The notes under the pieces are model-generated. The model searched no databases. It worked only from the letters and a program-made list of their open reading frames with translations, and was not told the origin of the DNA. Of a stretch of DNA of 43,880 bases, positions 9,880 to 19,376 are shown one piece after another. Numbering within the stretch: the first letter of the stretch is position 1; every line of letters starts with the position of its first letter. The position numbers and the translations under genes were made by a program. This DNA is from a bacterium (GTDB lineage: Bacteria; Zhuqueibacterota; QNDG01; DSAB01): the NCBI GenBank assembly GCA_016931965.1, contig JAFGDT010000140.1:1-43880 (forward strand). The letters run 5' to 3'.

Positions 9880-10701
9880 TTATGCTTTAAAATCAAACGG
9901 TTCAAAATCAATACAGGTAAGGGATTCCAATTTCGTTCCCAAAAAGCGTTCTCCGATCTCCTGAAAATGATAAGGAATATCACTGACATAAAAATCATGC
10001 CTGATTGGTTCCTCTTGATTGTTCTCAATACCAATGAGTTTCAACCGCCTCGTAACCAGTTTCGCCGTTTCCTCTGCAGAATCGATAACATGAACTGTAT
10101 CACCGAATACCTTTTGGATAACGGGCTTGAGAAGTGGATAATGGGTACATCCGAGAATCAGTGTATCGATTCCTTGTTTCTGTAGCGGAGACAGATAAAT
10201 TTCCACAATTCGTTCTGTCACATCACCTTCCAGCCAGCCCTCCTCGGCAATGGGGACAAAAAGGGGGCACGCCTGTGAAATCACGGTGATGCCATTCCTT
10301 TTCTCTTTCAATTTTCTTTCGTATGTTCCGCTCTGAATGGTTCCCCGTGTACCGATCACACCGATCCGATCGTTCTTTGTGATATCCAGTGCAGCCTTTA
10401 CGCCGGGTTCCACAACACCCAATATGGGAAGATGAAAATTCTGGACAAGGTGATCCAGTACGACAGAAGAGACTGTATGACAGGCGGCAACGACCAACTT
10501 GACATGACGATCTAAAAGAAACAAAATATCCTGAAGAGCAAATTTCTCAATCACTTTGGGAGATTTCGTACCATACGGCACACGTGCCGTATCACCGAAA
10601 TAAACAATGTTCTCATTGGGACATTTTTTAATGATCTCTCGAACAACCGTCAATCCCCCCACTCCGGAATCAAAAATGCCAATCGGCCTTATATCACCCA
10701 T
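9880..10701 (-). CDS. murI: Glutamate racemase
   Basis: Product of 273 aa. It interconverts L- and D-glutamate for peptidoglycan. GIFDSGVGGLTV with D11 opens the protein, and the two catalytic cysteines are C74 (AACHTVSS) and C185 (LGCTHYPLL). The first motif normally reads ACNTA; here Asn is replaced by His, which is unusual but leaves both cysteines intact. No clear Shine-Dalgarno is seen, and a CTGAATTCAG palindrome lies just before the start. It follows an amidase by 26 bp, which fits a cell-wall operon. Confidence 0.93.
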   Translation of the reverse strand: MGDIRPIGIFDSGVGGLTVVREIIKKCPNENIVYFGDTARVPYGTKSPKVIEKFALQDILFLLDRHVKLVVAACHTVSSVVLDHLVQNFHLPILGVVEPGVKAALDITKNDRIGVIGTRGTIQSGTYERKLKEKRNGITVISQACPLFVPIAEEGWLEGDVTERIVEIYLSPLQKQGIDTLILGCTHYPLLKPVIQKVFGDTVHVIDSAEETAKLVTRRLKLIGIENNQEEPIRHDFYVSDIPYHFQEIGERFLGTKLESLTCIDFEPFDFKA

Positions 10702-10727
10702 AACTGAATTCAGTCATTTAGATTTGT

Positions 10728-12254
10728 TTACCGTATGCCTTGTTCATACATTTCTTTAAACTGCTTGATGCTTTCGTAGAGTGCTTCGGCTACCTGATAT
10801 TGAAATTGCCGGGTTCGTAGCAGACGTTCTTCATATTCATTGGAAATGAAGGCGGTTTCTACAAGGATTCGAGGCATGGCTGCTCCGACCAGGACCAAAA
10901 AACCAGCCTGATAAATGCCATTGCCATATTGTGATAGTTTGGTTTTCTCTTTCAGACAGCTCAGGGTCATTTCTGCCAAATCGAGACTTTCATTTAAATT
11001 TGAACTTTGATTGATGGCATTTAATATATGAATCGAATTTTCATATTCATCAAGCGCTTCGTCCGACTCATACATCTGAACCACGGAATTCTCTTTCTCG
11101 GCTATTTCCAGTGCTGCCTGTGATTTTGCAGGTCCCAGTACCCATGTTGAAAATCCGTGGACTGATTTGCTTCGGTTGCTGTTGCAGTGAATGGAAATGA
11201 ACAGTTTTCCCTGATGGGCATTGGCAAATTGTGTACGCTCACGCAATGTCGGAAGAGTATCATTATCTTCGCGGGTCAAAAACACTTCGATTCCCAGATT
11301 TTCTTCCAAAAGTGTTTTCAATCGTTTGGCAATATTCAGGTTCACTTCCTTTTCTGTGAGCCCGGATTGGCCCACAGCACCGGGATCTCTTCCGCCATGT
11401 CCTGGATCAATGATCACACGGTCGATGAGCCATCGAGACCGCTCTTCCTGTGTTGAACTGATAAGCGCCGGACTGATATCTTCTGTATTCCGGAGAGAAA
11501 TAATGATTTCTTCCTCATTGACATAGACTTTGGGATCTGTCACTTCTTGATTTAGAAAAAATGTGACCTGAACGGAATTCTCAAATTGATAGGGCTTGAT
11601 CCGATTGACGATACCCATGGCTTCAGTCGCGAAATAGGTGGTATCGAAGGTGCCTCCATAAATGGTCACATAGAAGGACCCGCGGCTTTTTGAAGTCGCC
11701 ACATCCGAAACATTAAAATTTTTTGTGGTAATAAACCGGATAAGGGATCCATTGTCGATCTCTTCGATTTCAAGACCGGTGATATTATATTTAAAATTGC
11801 GGATTCTTATTAGGGCATCATCCGGTTGAAAATGCAATTCTGCCGGAAGAAGTGAACCCACAGCCTCGAGAAACAATGCCAGGGGAACAAATATCTCGCC
11901 CTCCAGTTCTATTGCCGGCAATGGGATTTGATAGATCGTCTCATCAACCAATATAAAAGGATTCCATGCGGTTGTTTTGATTTCACAGGATCCGACCCGC
12001 AATACCAGCTTCTTATTTTGTGCATTGTAGAGGGTTTTAACATTGATCAGATAGGCCAATTCTTCCAGAGATGCATAGAGAATATCTCCTTCTCGATATG
12101 CAGAGATGGAATCGGTTCTTCTTTCATTTTCAAAACGAACAGAGATTCGACTTCTCTGTTGCGGATAGAATTGGGAAAGGGGCAATAAAATTCTGATTGT
12201 CACCAGAATCCAAATACATCGAAAGCGGGAGATAAAATGATGGCTAGATTTCAT
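10728..12254 (-). CDS. N-acetylmuramoyl-L-alanine amidase with N-terminal AMIN-like domains
   Basis: Product of 508 aa, an exported zinc amidase that cleaves the peptide from peptidoglycan glycan strands. A hydrophobic signal segment at about 13-28 is followed by a copper-amine-oxidase-N-like domain (about 45-150), an AMIN-like domain (about 155-260) and the Amidase_3 domain (about 278-505). Zinc ligands are H286 in DPGHGG, E301 in LTEKEV and H356 in SIHCN; the catalytic glutamate is E466 in LVETAFISN. AMIN domains of the AmiC type localise to the septum. The AmiC-like assignment is by architecture only. It sits between the rhomboid and murI genes with 15- and 26-bp gaps. Confidence 0.9.
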   Translation of the reverse strand: MKSSHHFISRFRCIWILVTIRILLPLSQFYPQQRSRISVRFENERRTDSISAYREGDILYASLEELAYLINVKTLYNAQNKKLVLRVGSCEIKTTAWNPFILVDETIYQIPLPAIELEGEIFVPLALFLEAVGSLLPAELHFQPDDALIRIRNFKYNITGLEIEEIDNGSLIRFITTKNFNVSDVATSKSRGSFYVTIYGGTFDTTYFATEAMGIVNRIKPYQFENSVQVTFFLNQEVTDPKVYVNEEEIIISLRNTEDISPALISSTQEERSRWLIDRVIIDPGHGGRDPGAVGQSGLTEKEVNLNIAKRLKTLLEENLGIEVFLTREDNDTLPTLRERTQFANAHQGKLFISIHCNSNRSKSVHGFSTWVLGPAKSQAALEIAEKENSVVQMYESDEALDEYENSIHILNAINQSSNLNESLDLAEMTLSCLKEKTKLSQYGNGIYQAGFLVLVGAAMPRILVETAFISNEYEERLLRTRQFQYQVAEALYESIKQFKEMYEQGIR

Positions 12255-12269
12255 AGTGTGAAAGTGTTT

Positions 12270-13091
12270 TTACGTTTTCTCCTTGTTCAAGATTTTACTG
12301 GCTCTCTTCAGTAATATTTTTTCATCGCGTGTGAGATTCTCCATACCGACTTCATTGGCCTTATCCAGCACTTGATCGACCAGCCTACGAAGTCGATCCA
12401 TTTCCTCCTGATTTTGTCTCTCGGCACGCATGCGGTGTGTGCGCCTCCATTTTTGATATCTTTCCTTTAAAGAACCTAACTGGGCGCCTCTTTTCATGTA
12501 AAGGTAACCGACTACCATACCCCCTAAATGGGCAAAATGGGCAACGCCATCCGCACTCCCCACCATTCCGCTAAAGAGAGACATCCCTGCAAAAAGAATT
12601 ACCAATGTTTTTGCCTGCATGGTGACAGGCAATATAAGAAAGAGGAACAAGGTGATTTGTCGATTGGGAAACATCACAGCAAAAGCGGTGAGAATGCCCA
12701 GTACCGCGCCTGAAGCGCCTATGGTGGGAACAGACGAAAAAGGGGTTAAAAGGGTGTGAATAAGTCCAGCACCAATGCCTGTAATAAAATAATAACGATA
12801 AAAAGCCTTGGCTCCCCACATCCGTTCTACTTCGGTACCAAACATCCACAGAACATACATATTAATCAATAGATGAATAAGTCCCCCATGAAGAAACATA
12901 TAACTGACAAACTGCCAGATATAAAATTTGGACCAAGCGATTCGTGGAATAAGACCAAACGCCAAAGTAAATTGGGGACCCACGAAAAATTGCAATACAA
13001 AAACAACACCATTGGCGATAAGCAGCTTTTTCACCGCTTCCGTCATTCCTCCCCCGCCAATCCCCCATCGCATTCTCTGTGTCGTATACAT
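12270..13091 (-). CDS. Rhomboid family intramembrane serine protease
   Basis: Product of 273 aa from ATG 13091; a TTG lies one codon earlier. Residue numbers here count from that TTG. At least six membrane helices occur between about 20 and 200. The serine/histidine dyad is S128 in GASGA and H189 in AHLGGMVVG. The WR-type L1 loop region and the HGGLIHLLINMYVLW segment are typical of bacterial rhomboids. After the membrane core comes a charged cytoplasmic tail (about 205-274, many R/E/K), probably helical. The gene lies 15 bp downstream of the barrel gene and 15 bp upstream of the amidase. Its substrate is unknown. Confidence 0.92.
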   Translation of the reverse strand: MYTTQRMRWGIGGGGMTEAVKKLLIANGVVFVLQFFVGPQFTLAFGLIPRIAWSKFYIWQFVSYMFLHGGLIHLLINMYVLWMFGTEVERMWGAKAFYRYYFITGIGAGLIHTLLTPFSSVPTIGASGAVLGILTAFAVMFPNRQITLFLFLILPVTMQAKTLVILFAGMSLFSGMVGSADGVAHFAHLGGMVVGYLYMKRGAQLGSLKERYQKWRRTHRMRAERQNQEEMDRLRRLVDQVLDKANEVGMENLTRDEKILLKRASKILNKEKT

Positions 13092-13106
13092 CAATTACCC
13101 GATGTT

Positions 13107-13742
13107 CTAAAAGAATTCCAATCGAATACCGGCACGCAATCCGATACCGGAAACATCGACCTCTTCCCAAACAGGGAGGCCGGCTACTTTCTCTTCATTC
13201 CTTTTTACTTTGCAAATATTATAGAATGCTTCGAGAAACAGGGAGGATCGGCTTCCCATCATCAATTCCGCACCTCCCCGCAGAATCCACCCAAAAGCCC
13301 TGTATTTTCTTTTTTCTTTGATCTGCTCTTCATAATTGTTTTCTGTGTTGAAAAGAAACTGATACGATACACTGCCCCCAAAAAACCAGCTCAAAGGGGA
13401 ATAGGATGGCAAATGGACATTCAAATTGAGCGAGACGGGTAAAAGCGTGGTCGAGTACTCCAGGTTTTTTCTGACAGTATTGACAACGATGCCATTGACC
13501 ACTTCCGTGGCTATCTCCGACTGTTTGGTATAGCCTCTATGAAAATAGGAGACGCCCAAACTCATGTCAATCATTTCATCAAAGGAAAATCCGTAACATC
13601 CACCAAATATCAATCCCGATTCAGCGCCTCTGGGATTGAAATATCCCGCCTGAATTTCCAGAATGTTAACACCTTGGGCGTGGGCCATACCCGTTAAACA
13701 AAGGAAGGGTATCAAGTAAATCCATTTTTTCCTATTCATCAT
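13107..13742 (-). CDS. Small outer-membrane beta-barrel protein
   Basis: Product of 211 aa. It has a clear signal peptide (MMNRKKWIYLIPFLCLTG) with a likely cut after AHA at residue 22. The mature part is rich in alternating strands with aromatic ends, such as GGCYGFSFDEMIDMSLGVSYF, and it ends in Phe (GIRLEFF), the usual signal for outer-membrane assembly. About eight strands would fit, as in OmpA/OmpW-sized barrels. No enzyme motif is seen. It is first in the operon barrel-rhomboid-amidase-murI, directly behind a sigma-70 promoter. Function unknown. Confidence 0.75.
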   Translation of the reverse strand: MMNRKKWIYLIPFLCLTGMAHAQGVNILEIQAGYFNPRGAESGLIFGGCYGFSFDEMIDMSLGVSYFHRGYTKQSEIATEVVNGIVVNTVRKNLEYSTTLLPVSLNLNVHLPSYSPLSWFFGGSVSYQFLFNTENNYEEQIKEKRKYRAFGWILRGGAELMMGSRSSLFLEAFYNICKVKRNEEKVAGLPVWEEVDVSGIGLRAGIRLEFF

Positions 13743-13770
13743 CCGTTCTCCGTATCAAATCATTATATAC

Positions 13771-13799
13771 ATTTTATAAAATTTGTCTGCGAAAGTCAA
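13771..13799 (-). promoter_or_regulatory. Sigma-70 promoter of the barrel-rhomboid-amidase-murI operon
   Basis: On the - strand, -35 TTGACT (13794-13799) is separated by exactly 17 bp from -10 TAAAAT (13771-13776). Each hexamer has one mismatch to consensus. It lies 28 bp upstream of the first ATG at 13742. Confidence 0.72.
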
Positions 13800-13872
13800 G
13801 TTCGAAAGAGCATTTTAACACAAAATAATTCTCATTTATCCACTTGAATTGATAGCACTTAAATATGATTTT

Positions 13873-16326
13873 TTACTTGACGACAATGCTGACCAATTTA
13901 TTTTTCACGACAATGATCTTCTTGATCTCTTTGTCATTTGTATATTTTTTAACCTTGGGATCTTTCAAAGCCATGTCTTGAACGACAGAATCTTCCAAAT
14001 TGTTCTCAACCTGAATTTGGCTTCGCAGTTTTCCATTAATCTGAACAACCACAGTAACGGTCTCGACTTTAAGTTTTCGTTCATCCCAGTCCGGCCATTT
14101 TGAATCGAATACACTGTTATTAAAACCATTTCGATACCAGAGCTCTTCTCCCATGTGGGGTGCAAAAGGCGCAATCAATTGAATCAGTGTTTTCAATACA
14201 TCGTTCACTACTTTTTGATTCTGCTGATCGGGTCCGATATCCTGAATATAGAGGTACATGGCATTGACCAACTCCATAATGCGGCTGATGGCTGTATTGA
14301 AATGAAAACGGTTTAAATCCTGAGTGACCATTTTGATTGCATAATGTTGCTGCCGTTCCAGGTCCGCACTACGTTCACTTTCATTTCCCCGGGGAGGTGT
14401 TTCGTCGATCGCTTCAAACAATCGCCATACCCGATTGAGAAACCGGTTCATGCCCTGTATGCCTTCATCGGACCAATCTCCCCCTTCGGTATAGGAGCCC
14501 ATGAACATCATGTACATTCGGAAGACATCCGATCCATACTCATCGATATATCGGTCGGGATTGATGACATTGCCGCGGGACTTGGACATCTTGGCTCCCT
14601 GATTGGTAATCACACCCTGATGGATGAGTTTGGCAAACGGTTCATCATGCTGAACATAACCCAGATCGTACAGCACTTTCATGAAAAATCGGGCATACAT
14701 CAAATGCATCACCGCATGCTCAGCTCCGCCAACATACTGATCGACAGGAAGCCATTTTTTAACAATCTCACCATCAAAAGCGGCTGTTTTAATATGAGAA
14801 TTCGGAAACCGTAAATAATACCAGGAAGAACAGACAAACGTATCCATGGTATCAACTTCTCGCCGCGCTTTTTCACCACAACCCGGACATGATGTATTGA
14901 CCCATGCCTCATTGGTGAGCAGCGGTGATTCCCCGGAGCCTGTAAATTCAACTTTTTCAGGCAGAAGTACGGGAAGTTGTTCCTCGGGAACCGGCACGAT
15001 CCCGCACTTCTTGCAGGTGACAACGGGGATCGGTGCACCCCAGTAGCGCTGTCGTGAAATCAACCAGTCTCTTAATTTGTAACTGACACGAGCGCCCCCC
15101 CATCCTCTCTCTTCCAGATAGCGAATGACCTTCGAAATCCCCGTATCGGATGACTGACCTGTGAAAGGTCCCGATTGAACCATGATACCTGGATCGACAT
15201 AGGCAGCATCCAGCTTTTCGTGTTTTTCACCATCCGGACTGATGACCTCTCGAATGGGAAGATGTAACTGTTGCGCAAATTCAAAATCGCGTTCATCATG
15301 ACCGGGAACAGCCATGACCGCTCCCGTTCCGTATGTAGAAAGAACATAATCGGCAATCCAGATGGGCACTTTCTCTTCATTAACGGGATTGATACAATAG
15401 CCCCCGGTAAAAACACCCGTTTTTTCTTTATCGACCGAAGTACGATAAATCTCCGTTTCTTTATTCACCTTTTGAATATATTGTTGAACTTCCTTTTTAT
15501 ACTCGGAAGTGGTGACCACCTTGACCAGGGGATGTTCCGGTGCCAGCACCATATAGGTGACGCCCCAGAGTGTATCGGGACGTGTAGTGAAGACTTCGAT
15601 TCTCTCGGTACATCCTACGATGGGAAACGCAATCCAGGCTCCCTCACTTCGGCCGATCCAATTTTTCTGCATGGTCACCGTTTTTTCAGGCCAATCGATA
15701 CGATCAAGACCTTCCAAGAGTTTGTCCGCATATGCCGTGATCTTAAAAAACCACTGTTCGAGTTCCCTTTTCGTCACTTCTGTCTCACACCGTTCGCAGT
15801 GTCCATCGATCACTTGTTCGTTTGCCAAAACCGTCTGGCATGACGGACACCAGTTCACAGGGGCTTTTTTTCTGTAAGCCAAGCCGTTTTTATATAAAAG
15901 GAGAAAAAACCATTGTGTCCATTGATAATACTCGGGATCACTGGTATTGATCTCTTTGGACCAATCATACATGGCGCCCATGGCTTTCAATTGCTGTCGG
16001 ATCATCGAAATATTTTCAGCCGTCGAAACGGCAGGATGAACGCCCTGCTTAATGGCATAATTCTCGGCGGGCAATCCAAACGCATCATACCCCATGGGTT
16101 CGAATACATTGTATCCCTGCATGCGTTTAAACCGTGCCCAGGTATCGGTTGGCCCATAATTGTACCAGTGACCGATGTGCAGTTTGTCCCCGGAGGGATA
16201 AATAAACATAACCAGACAATAGAGCTTATTCTCCACACGGCTCATATCGATCTGATATTGTTTTTTCTCTTCCCAGCGTTTCTGCCATTTTTTTTCAATT
16301 TCAGCAAACGGATAAATACCCATCAT
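13873..16326 (-). CDS. leuS: Leucyl-tRNA synthetase
   Basis: Product of 817 aa, a class I synthetase that charges tRNA-Leu. The HIGH motif is KLHIGH near residue 50, and KMSKS is intact in GAKMSKSRGN. A zinc-type CPSC...CERC pair follows the first half of the Rossmann fold, the CP1 editing domain contains TTRPDTLWG and the GTGAVMAVPGHDERD site, and a second cysteine cluster (CKKC, CPGC) precedes DTMDTFVCSSWYYLRF. The anticodon-binding domain and C-terminal extension are complete. The start is the ATG at 16326 (MMGIYPF), preceded by GTGGAAAAG. The open frame runs 20 codons further, but those residues are not family-like. Confidence 0.96.
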   Translation of the reverse strand: MMGIYPFAEIEKKWQKRWEEKKQYQIDMSRVENKLYCLVMFIYPSGDKLHIGHWYNYGPTDTWARFKRMQGYNVFEPMGYDAFGLPAENYAIKQGVHPAVSTAENISMIRQQLKAMGAMYDWSKEINTSDPEYYQWTQWFFLLLYKNGLAYRKKAPVNWCPSCQTVLANEQVIDGHCERCETEVTKRELEQWFFKITAYADKLLEGLDRIDWPEKTVTMQKNWIGRSEGAWIAFPIVGCTERIEVFTTRPDTLWGVTYMVLAPEHPLVKVVTTSEYKKEVQQYIQKVNKETEIYRTSVDKEKTGVFTGGYCINPVNEEKVPIWIADYVLSTYGTGAVMAVPGHDERDFEFAQQLHLPIREVISPDGEKHEKLDAAYVDPGIMVQSGPFTGQSSDTGISKVIRYLEERGWGGARVSYKLRDWLISRQRYWGAPIPVVTCKKCGIVPVPEEQLPVLLPEKVEFTGSGESPLLTNEAWVNTSCPGCGEKARREVDTMDTFVCSSWYYLRFPNSHIKTAAFDGEIVKKWLPVDQYVGGAEHAVMHLMYARFFMKVLYDLGYVQHDEPFAKLIHQGVITNQGAKMSKSRGNVINPDRYIDEYGSDVFRMYMMFMGSYTEGGDWSDEGIQGMNRFLNRVWRLFEAIDETPPRGNESERSADLERQQHYAIKMVTQDLNRFHFNTAISRIMELVNAMYLYIQDIGPDQQNQKVVNDVLKTLIQLIAPFAPHMGEELWYRNGFNNSVFDSKWPDWDERKLKVETVTVVVQINGKLRSQIQVENNLEDSVVQDMALKDPKVKKYTNDKEIKKIIVVKNKLVSIVVK

Positions 16327-16442
16327 CTTTTCCACTCTGTTTTTGAATGTTTTTCCCGTTCCCTTGGGCAATGGTGATAAAATCAATGAATTCTTGACTT
16401 AAAATATAACAATACAATCGATAAAAACAAATGAGAATTTAA

Positions 16443-18005
16443 TCAATTCACGAATAATGAATGATTGGAATGATTCAGATATCTCTGTCTGTATTTTGCA
16501 AATAAATTTCCGACCGAACAACCAGCTAGAACGATAAAAAATGAGATCAAAAAAAATCCAAATTCGAAAGGTTGTCCAAACTTGAAGAAATAGACGAATT
16601 GGATAAGAACAATCCATCCCATTGCCATTATCAAGGCGAAAATCAGACGATTTTTTCTGAAAAGGCCAAATGTGAGAAAACCCAACGGAAAAACGAAAGC
16701 AAAACAAAACGCACCTTTAGCCGTTGGATTTCTACCCATCCCCAAAAGATCGGGCAAATAATCGATATCCCCACGGACCGTCCCACACACAGAAGAACCA
16801 TCCACAATAAGCCTTTCCAAACCGTGGTTAAAAATGGCGACACAATGGTGCATTTCTAAATCGTTAAGCACATCTTTTCCAACGAGATTGATTCTCGATC
16901 CATTGGGACCAGTTTGCGGTGTGCTGACCCGAAAATGGATATCATGGCCGGCCTGCCCAAGCGTAAAGTTTCTTCTATCCGGATTTTCAGACAGAGAAAC
17001 GATACGAGCTGGTCCTGTTTGAACCAGATCATCCGTTTCCATCCACACTTCGACAGTTATTTGAGATGTTTTCCCCATCGCATCCGCGATCTTTTTCCCG
17101 GGAACCATACTCTTTAAAAGACCTTCCTCTATCTGGATACCGGCTCCTCCATTCAAAAAACGCGCCCCATCCATGATGAGATGCAGTGGATTCTCCAAAG
17201 CGGATACATCGCGAATCGTATCTCCAACATTCTCTTGAAATATATACAGAGCAATTACATTGTGATGAAGGGTGCGGATATCAATCTGATTCCCTTCGAT
17301 GCCCAGTCGATACAAACTTTGAATTTCTGAAAGGTGAAGAGCCCGGTCATACAGAGCGACCAGAAAAAGCTTCCCATTCCAGGGTCGATCCCGCGTGGCT
17401 TCATTGCCAATACACAGGGAATAGGTCTCATTCCAATCTCTGAGATGATTGATTCGGGTAGGGAGTAACAGGAGACCTGCAAACAAAAGACCATAGCAGA
17501 TGACAATTGAAAAATGAAAGATGGTTTGAATCCTGTGATTCAATTGTGACAGGACCCGCCGCCATGCTGAAATGATTTTCTCAGCACCATAAAATCCAAT
17601 ACAAAGACCACCCGTATTCATCACCAAATCAACCACCGATGGTGTACGGTCTAAAAACAGTTGAGTCACTTCAATTGCGCCACTTAAGATGAGACCCCAT
17701 GTCATGGGGATTGCAAATTTTGTTTTTATTTGACGGCTTTGTCTCACTGAAAGAAACCGAAATAGAAACAGACCCAATGGGACAAAAAGCAAAATATTCT
17801 GCATCATGTCCCGTATAGTCAGAGAAAAAATAGATTTGAGGATGACTGATATATCACTGTCGATTAATTTTCTTAACCAGGAACTTGAGAATTCAAAGGG
17901 GCTTAATGTGACAATCAATAAATAAACAACATAAACCGATGAAAAAACAAGTATACGGTTTTTTTGAATAGACCATTTGCACAACTTATTATGCTTTATA
18001 ACCAT
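16443..18005 (-). CDS. VanZ-like membrane protein with an internal LamG-like domain
   Basis: Product of 520 aa. The N-terminal about 165 residues form a VanZ-type domain with several membrane helices and the signatures LSPFEF, NILLFVPLGLFLF, EVTQLFLDRTPSVVDLVMN. Residues about 190-430 are soluble and look like a concanavalin/LamG-type jelly roll: SLCIGNEATRDRPWNGKLFLVALYDRAL and a later repeat-like strand pattern. Two more membrane helices close the protein (about 435-500). VanZ proteins affect teicoplanin/lipoglycopeptide tolerance; the LamG half suggests sugar or glycan binding at the cell surface. Combined function is unknown. It lies upstream of leuS with a 116-bp gap, divergent from the GroES-like gene. 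Confidence 0.78.
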   Translation of the reverse strand: MVIKHNKLCKWSIQKNRILVFSSVYVVYLLIVTLSPFEFSSSWLRKLIDSDISVILKSIFSLTIRDMMQNILLFVPLGLFLFRFLSVRQSRQIKTKFAIPMTWGLILSGAIEVTQLFLDRTPSVVDLVMNTGGLCIGFYGAEKIISAWRRVLSQLNHRIQTIFHFSIVICYGLLFAGLLLLPTRINHLRDWNETYSLCIGNEATRDRPWNGKLFLVALYDRALHLSEIQSLYRLGIEGNQIDIRTLHHNVIALYIFQENVGDTIRDVSALENPLHLIMDGARFLNGGAGIQIEEGLLKSMVPGKKIADAMGKTSQITVEVWMETDDLVQTGPARIVSLSENPDRRNFTLGQAGHDIHFRVSTPQTGPNGSRINLVGKDVLNDLEMHHCVAIFNHGLERLIVDGSSVCGTVRGDIDYLPDLLGMGRNPTAKGAFCFAFVFPLGFLTFGLFRKNRLIFALIMAMGWIVLIQFVYFFKFGQPFEFGFFLISFFIVLAGCSVGNLFAKYRQRYLNHSNHSLFVN

Positions 18006-18168
18006 ATCGATTTGACCGTTTACTTTTTACCAAAACCGATAATACTTGAAGTAAAAATAATGGATTTCTGCTTTTACCGCAAGCAAAATATTAATCAATC
18101 AAGATCTCATCATTGATCAAAGGGTGATAAATAAACAAGCAATCAAAAGACCAATTCTGCTTATCGTC

Positions 18169-18197
18169 TTGACATATTCAAACTTTCTATATATATT
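18169..18197 (+). promoter_or_regulatory. Sigma-70 promoter of the GroES-like gene
   Basis: Consensus -35 TTGACA (18169-18174), 17-bp spacer, -10 TATATT (18192-18197, one mismatch). The predicted start near 18204 leaves about 16 nt before ATG 18220. This excludes start codons further upstream in the same frame. Confidence 0.75.
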
Positions 18198-18219
18198 TAT
18201 TCAAATAAAACTGAACAGG

Positions 18220-18594
18220 ATGCATAAAAATAAACGAAAACTCATCGTCATGGGTGATCGTATTCTGATTGCCCCGGATGAAGGTGAAGAACGAACGAAA
18301 GTCGGTCTCTATCTTCCGCAAACGGTAAAGGACAAAGATACTGTTCAAGGCGGAAGGATCGTTGCCACAGGACCGGGTATTCCGCTACCCGATCCACACG
18401 ATTTGGACGACGAGCCCTGGAAAACATCACAAAGTGAGACACGATACACTCCTGTACAAGCACGGGTGGGCGACTACGCCCTATTTCTCCGCAAAGCTTC
18501 TGTTGAGATCAAGTATGAAGATAAGATCTACCTTGTGGTTCCTCAGGGAGCTATTCTCGTTCTTCTGCGTGATGACGAAACAATCACGATTTAA
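18220..18594 (+). CDS. GroES-like co-chaperone family protein
   Basis: Product of 124 aa. The N-terminal half fits the GroES fold (MGDRILIAPDEGEERTKVGLYLP, then GGRIVATGPG). The mobile-loop position reads TKVGLYLPQTVKDKDTVQG. A central insertion (about 60-90, LPDPHDLDDEPWKTSQSETRY) makes it longer than standard about 95-aa GroES. It ends in VGDYALFLRKASVEIKYEDKIYLVVPQGAILVLLRDD, which matches the GroES C-terminal half. No groEL is adjacent, so it is probably a second, specialised GroES homologue rather than the housekeeping copy. The start follows from the promoter position, and only a weak AACAGG precedes the ATG. Confidence 0.82.
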   Translation: MHKNKRKLIVMGDRILIAPDEGEERTKVGLYLPQTVKDKDTVQGGRIVATGPGIPLPDPHDLDDEPWKTSQSETRYTPVQARVGDYALFLRKASVEIKYEDKIYLVVPQGAILVLLRDDETITI

Positions 18595-18882
18595 ATATCA
18601 CAAATATTGAGACACTTGTAGAATTCATCAAAGACTGATTCAGTTTATTCTGGAATCCGATTCCATCTCAACCAATAAAAAGCCATCGCATCAACTTAAG
18701 TGTTTATTCGGCTCATCGTTGGTGCAACATAATCCTTGAATTTTCTTGATCAATTGATTTTTTTTTAACAGGACGAGCTCTACTTGCCATATCCCATTAT
18801 TCGAAATATCGATTATCCCTATATTGACCTTCGTAACACGAATAAATCAATCGATAAAGTTATTTATCCTTCCTTTTTAATC

Positions 18883-19305
18883 TTAAGATTTATTGGATGA
18901 AGACAATTCATTGGTTTTATTTGTCGTACGATCCAACAATCGTTTGATTATATCGAGTGTCACTTCAAATCTTGTTGTCTTAACGATAAATCCAACTGCG
19001 CCACATTTTTTAGCCATATCTGCATCTTCATCCAAATCTCGGGAAGTAACCATAAGTACTGGAATATGTTGTATGTGCTGATCAAATTTAATGAGTCGAC
19101 ACACCTTATGGCCATCCATTCCGGGAAGCATTAGATCGAGTAGAATGAGATCTGGTTTTTCTTTTCTGGCCAGGTTGAGGCCCATGAGTCCATCAGGGGC
19201 TGTAAGGATCTGATAACCGACTTTTTCCAACCTCGAACGCATCATCTTGAGATAAGTTGGATCATCGTCAATAATGAGAATATGTATTGAATGTGTATCT
19301 TTCAT
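18883..19305 (-). CDS. Receiver-only response regulator (first of three)
   Basis: Product of 140 aa, a single CheY-like REC domain with no output domain. Acidic pocket D13-D15, phospho-acceptor D57 (LLDLMLPGMDG), T87 and K109. The lysine is followed by Thr (VKTTRF) instead of the usual Pro. A 20-residue charged/polar tail follows. It may pass phosphate or act by protein contact, since it cannot bind DNA itself. No histidine kinase is in the window. Two similar genes lie upstream on the same strand; the gap to the next is 71 bp. Confidence 0.9.
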   Translation of the reverse strand: MKDTHSIHILIIDDDPTYLKMMRSRLEKVGYQILTAPDGLMGLNLARKEKPDLILLDLMLPGMDGHKVCRLIKFDQHIQHIPVLMVTSRDLDEDADMAKKCGAVGFIVKTTRFEVTLDIIKRLLDRTTNKTNELSSSNKS

Positions 19306-19376
19306 AATTTCTTATCACTTCAATAGGATGAATAATATAATTCAAACAAAATCATTGGCCATTCACGAATGATTCT

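Noticed and set aside
9868-9887. Perfect AAGCAT/ATGCTT hairpin over the murI stop
   Set aside because: No T-tract follows on the - strand; too weak for a terminator.
13831-13845. DnaA-box-like TTATCCACT, and another TTATCAACA near 20961 on the - strand, as replication origin
   Set aside because: Single near-matches, no cluster, no dnaA or AT-rich unwinding region beside them.
18124-18219. N-terminal extension of the GroES-like protein from an upstream GTG
   Set aside because: A near-consensus promoter lies inside this stretch, so it cannot be part of the message.
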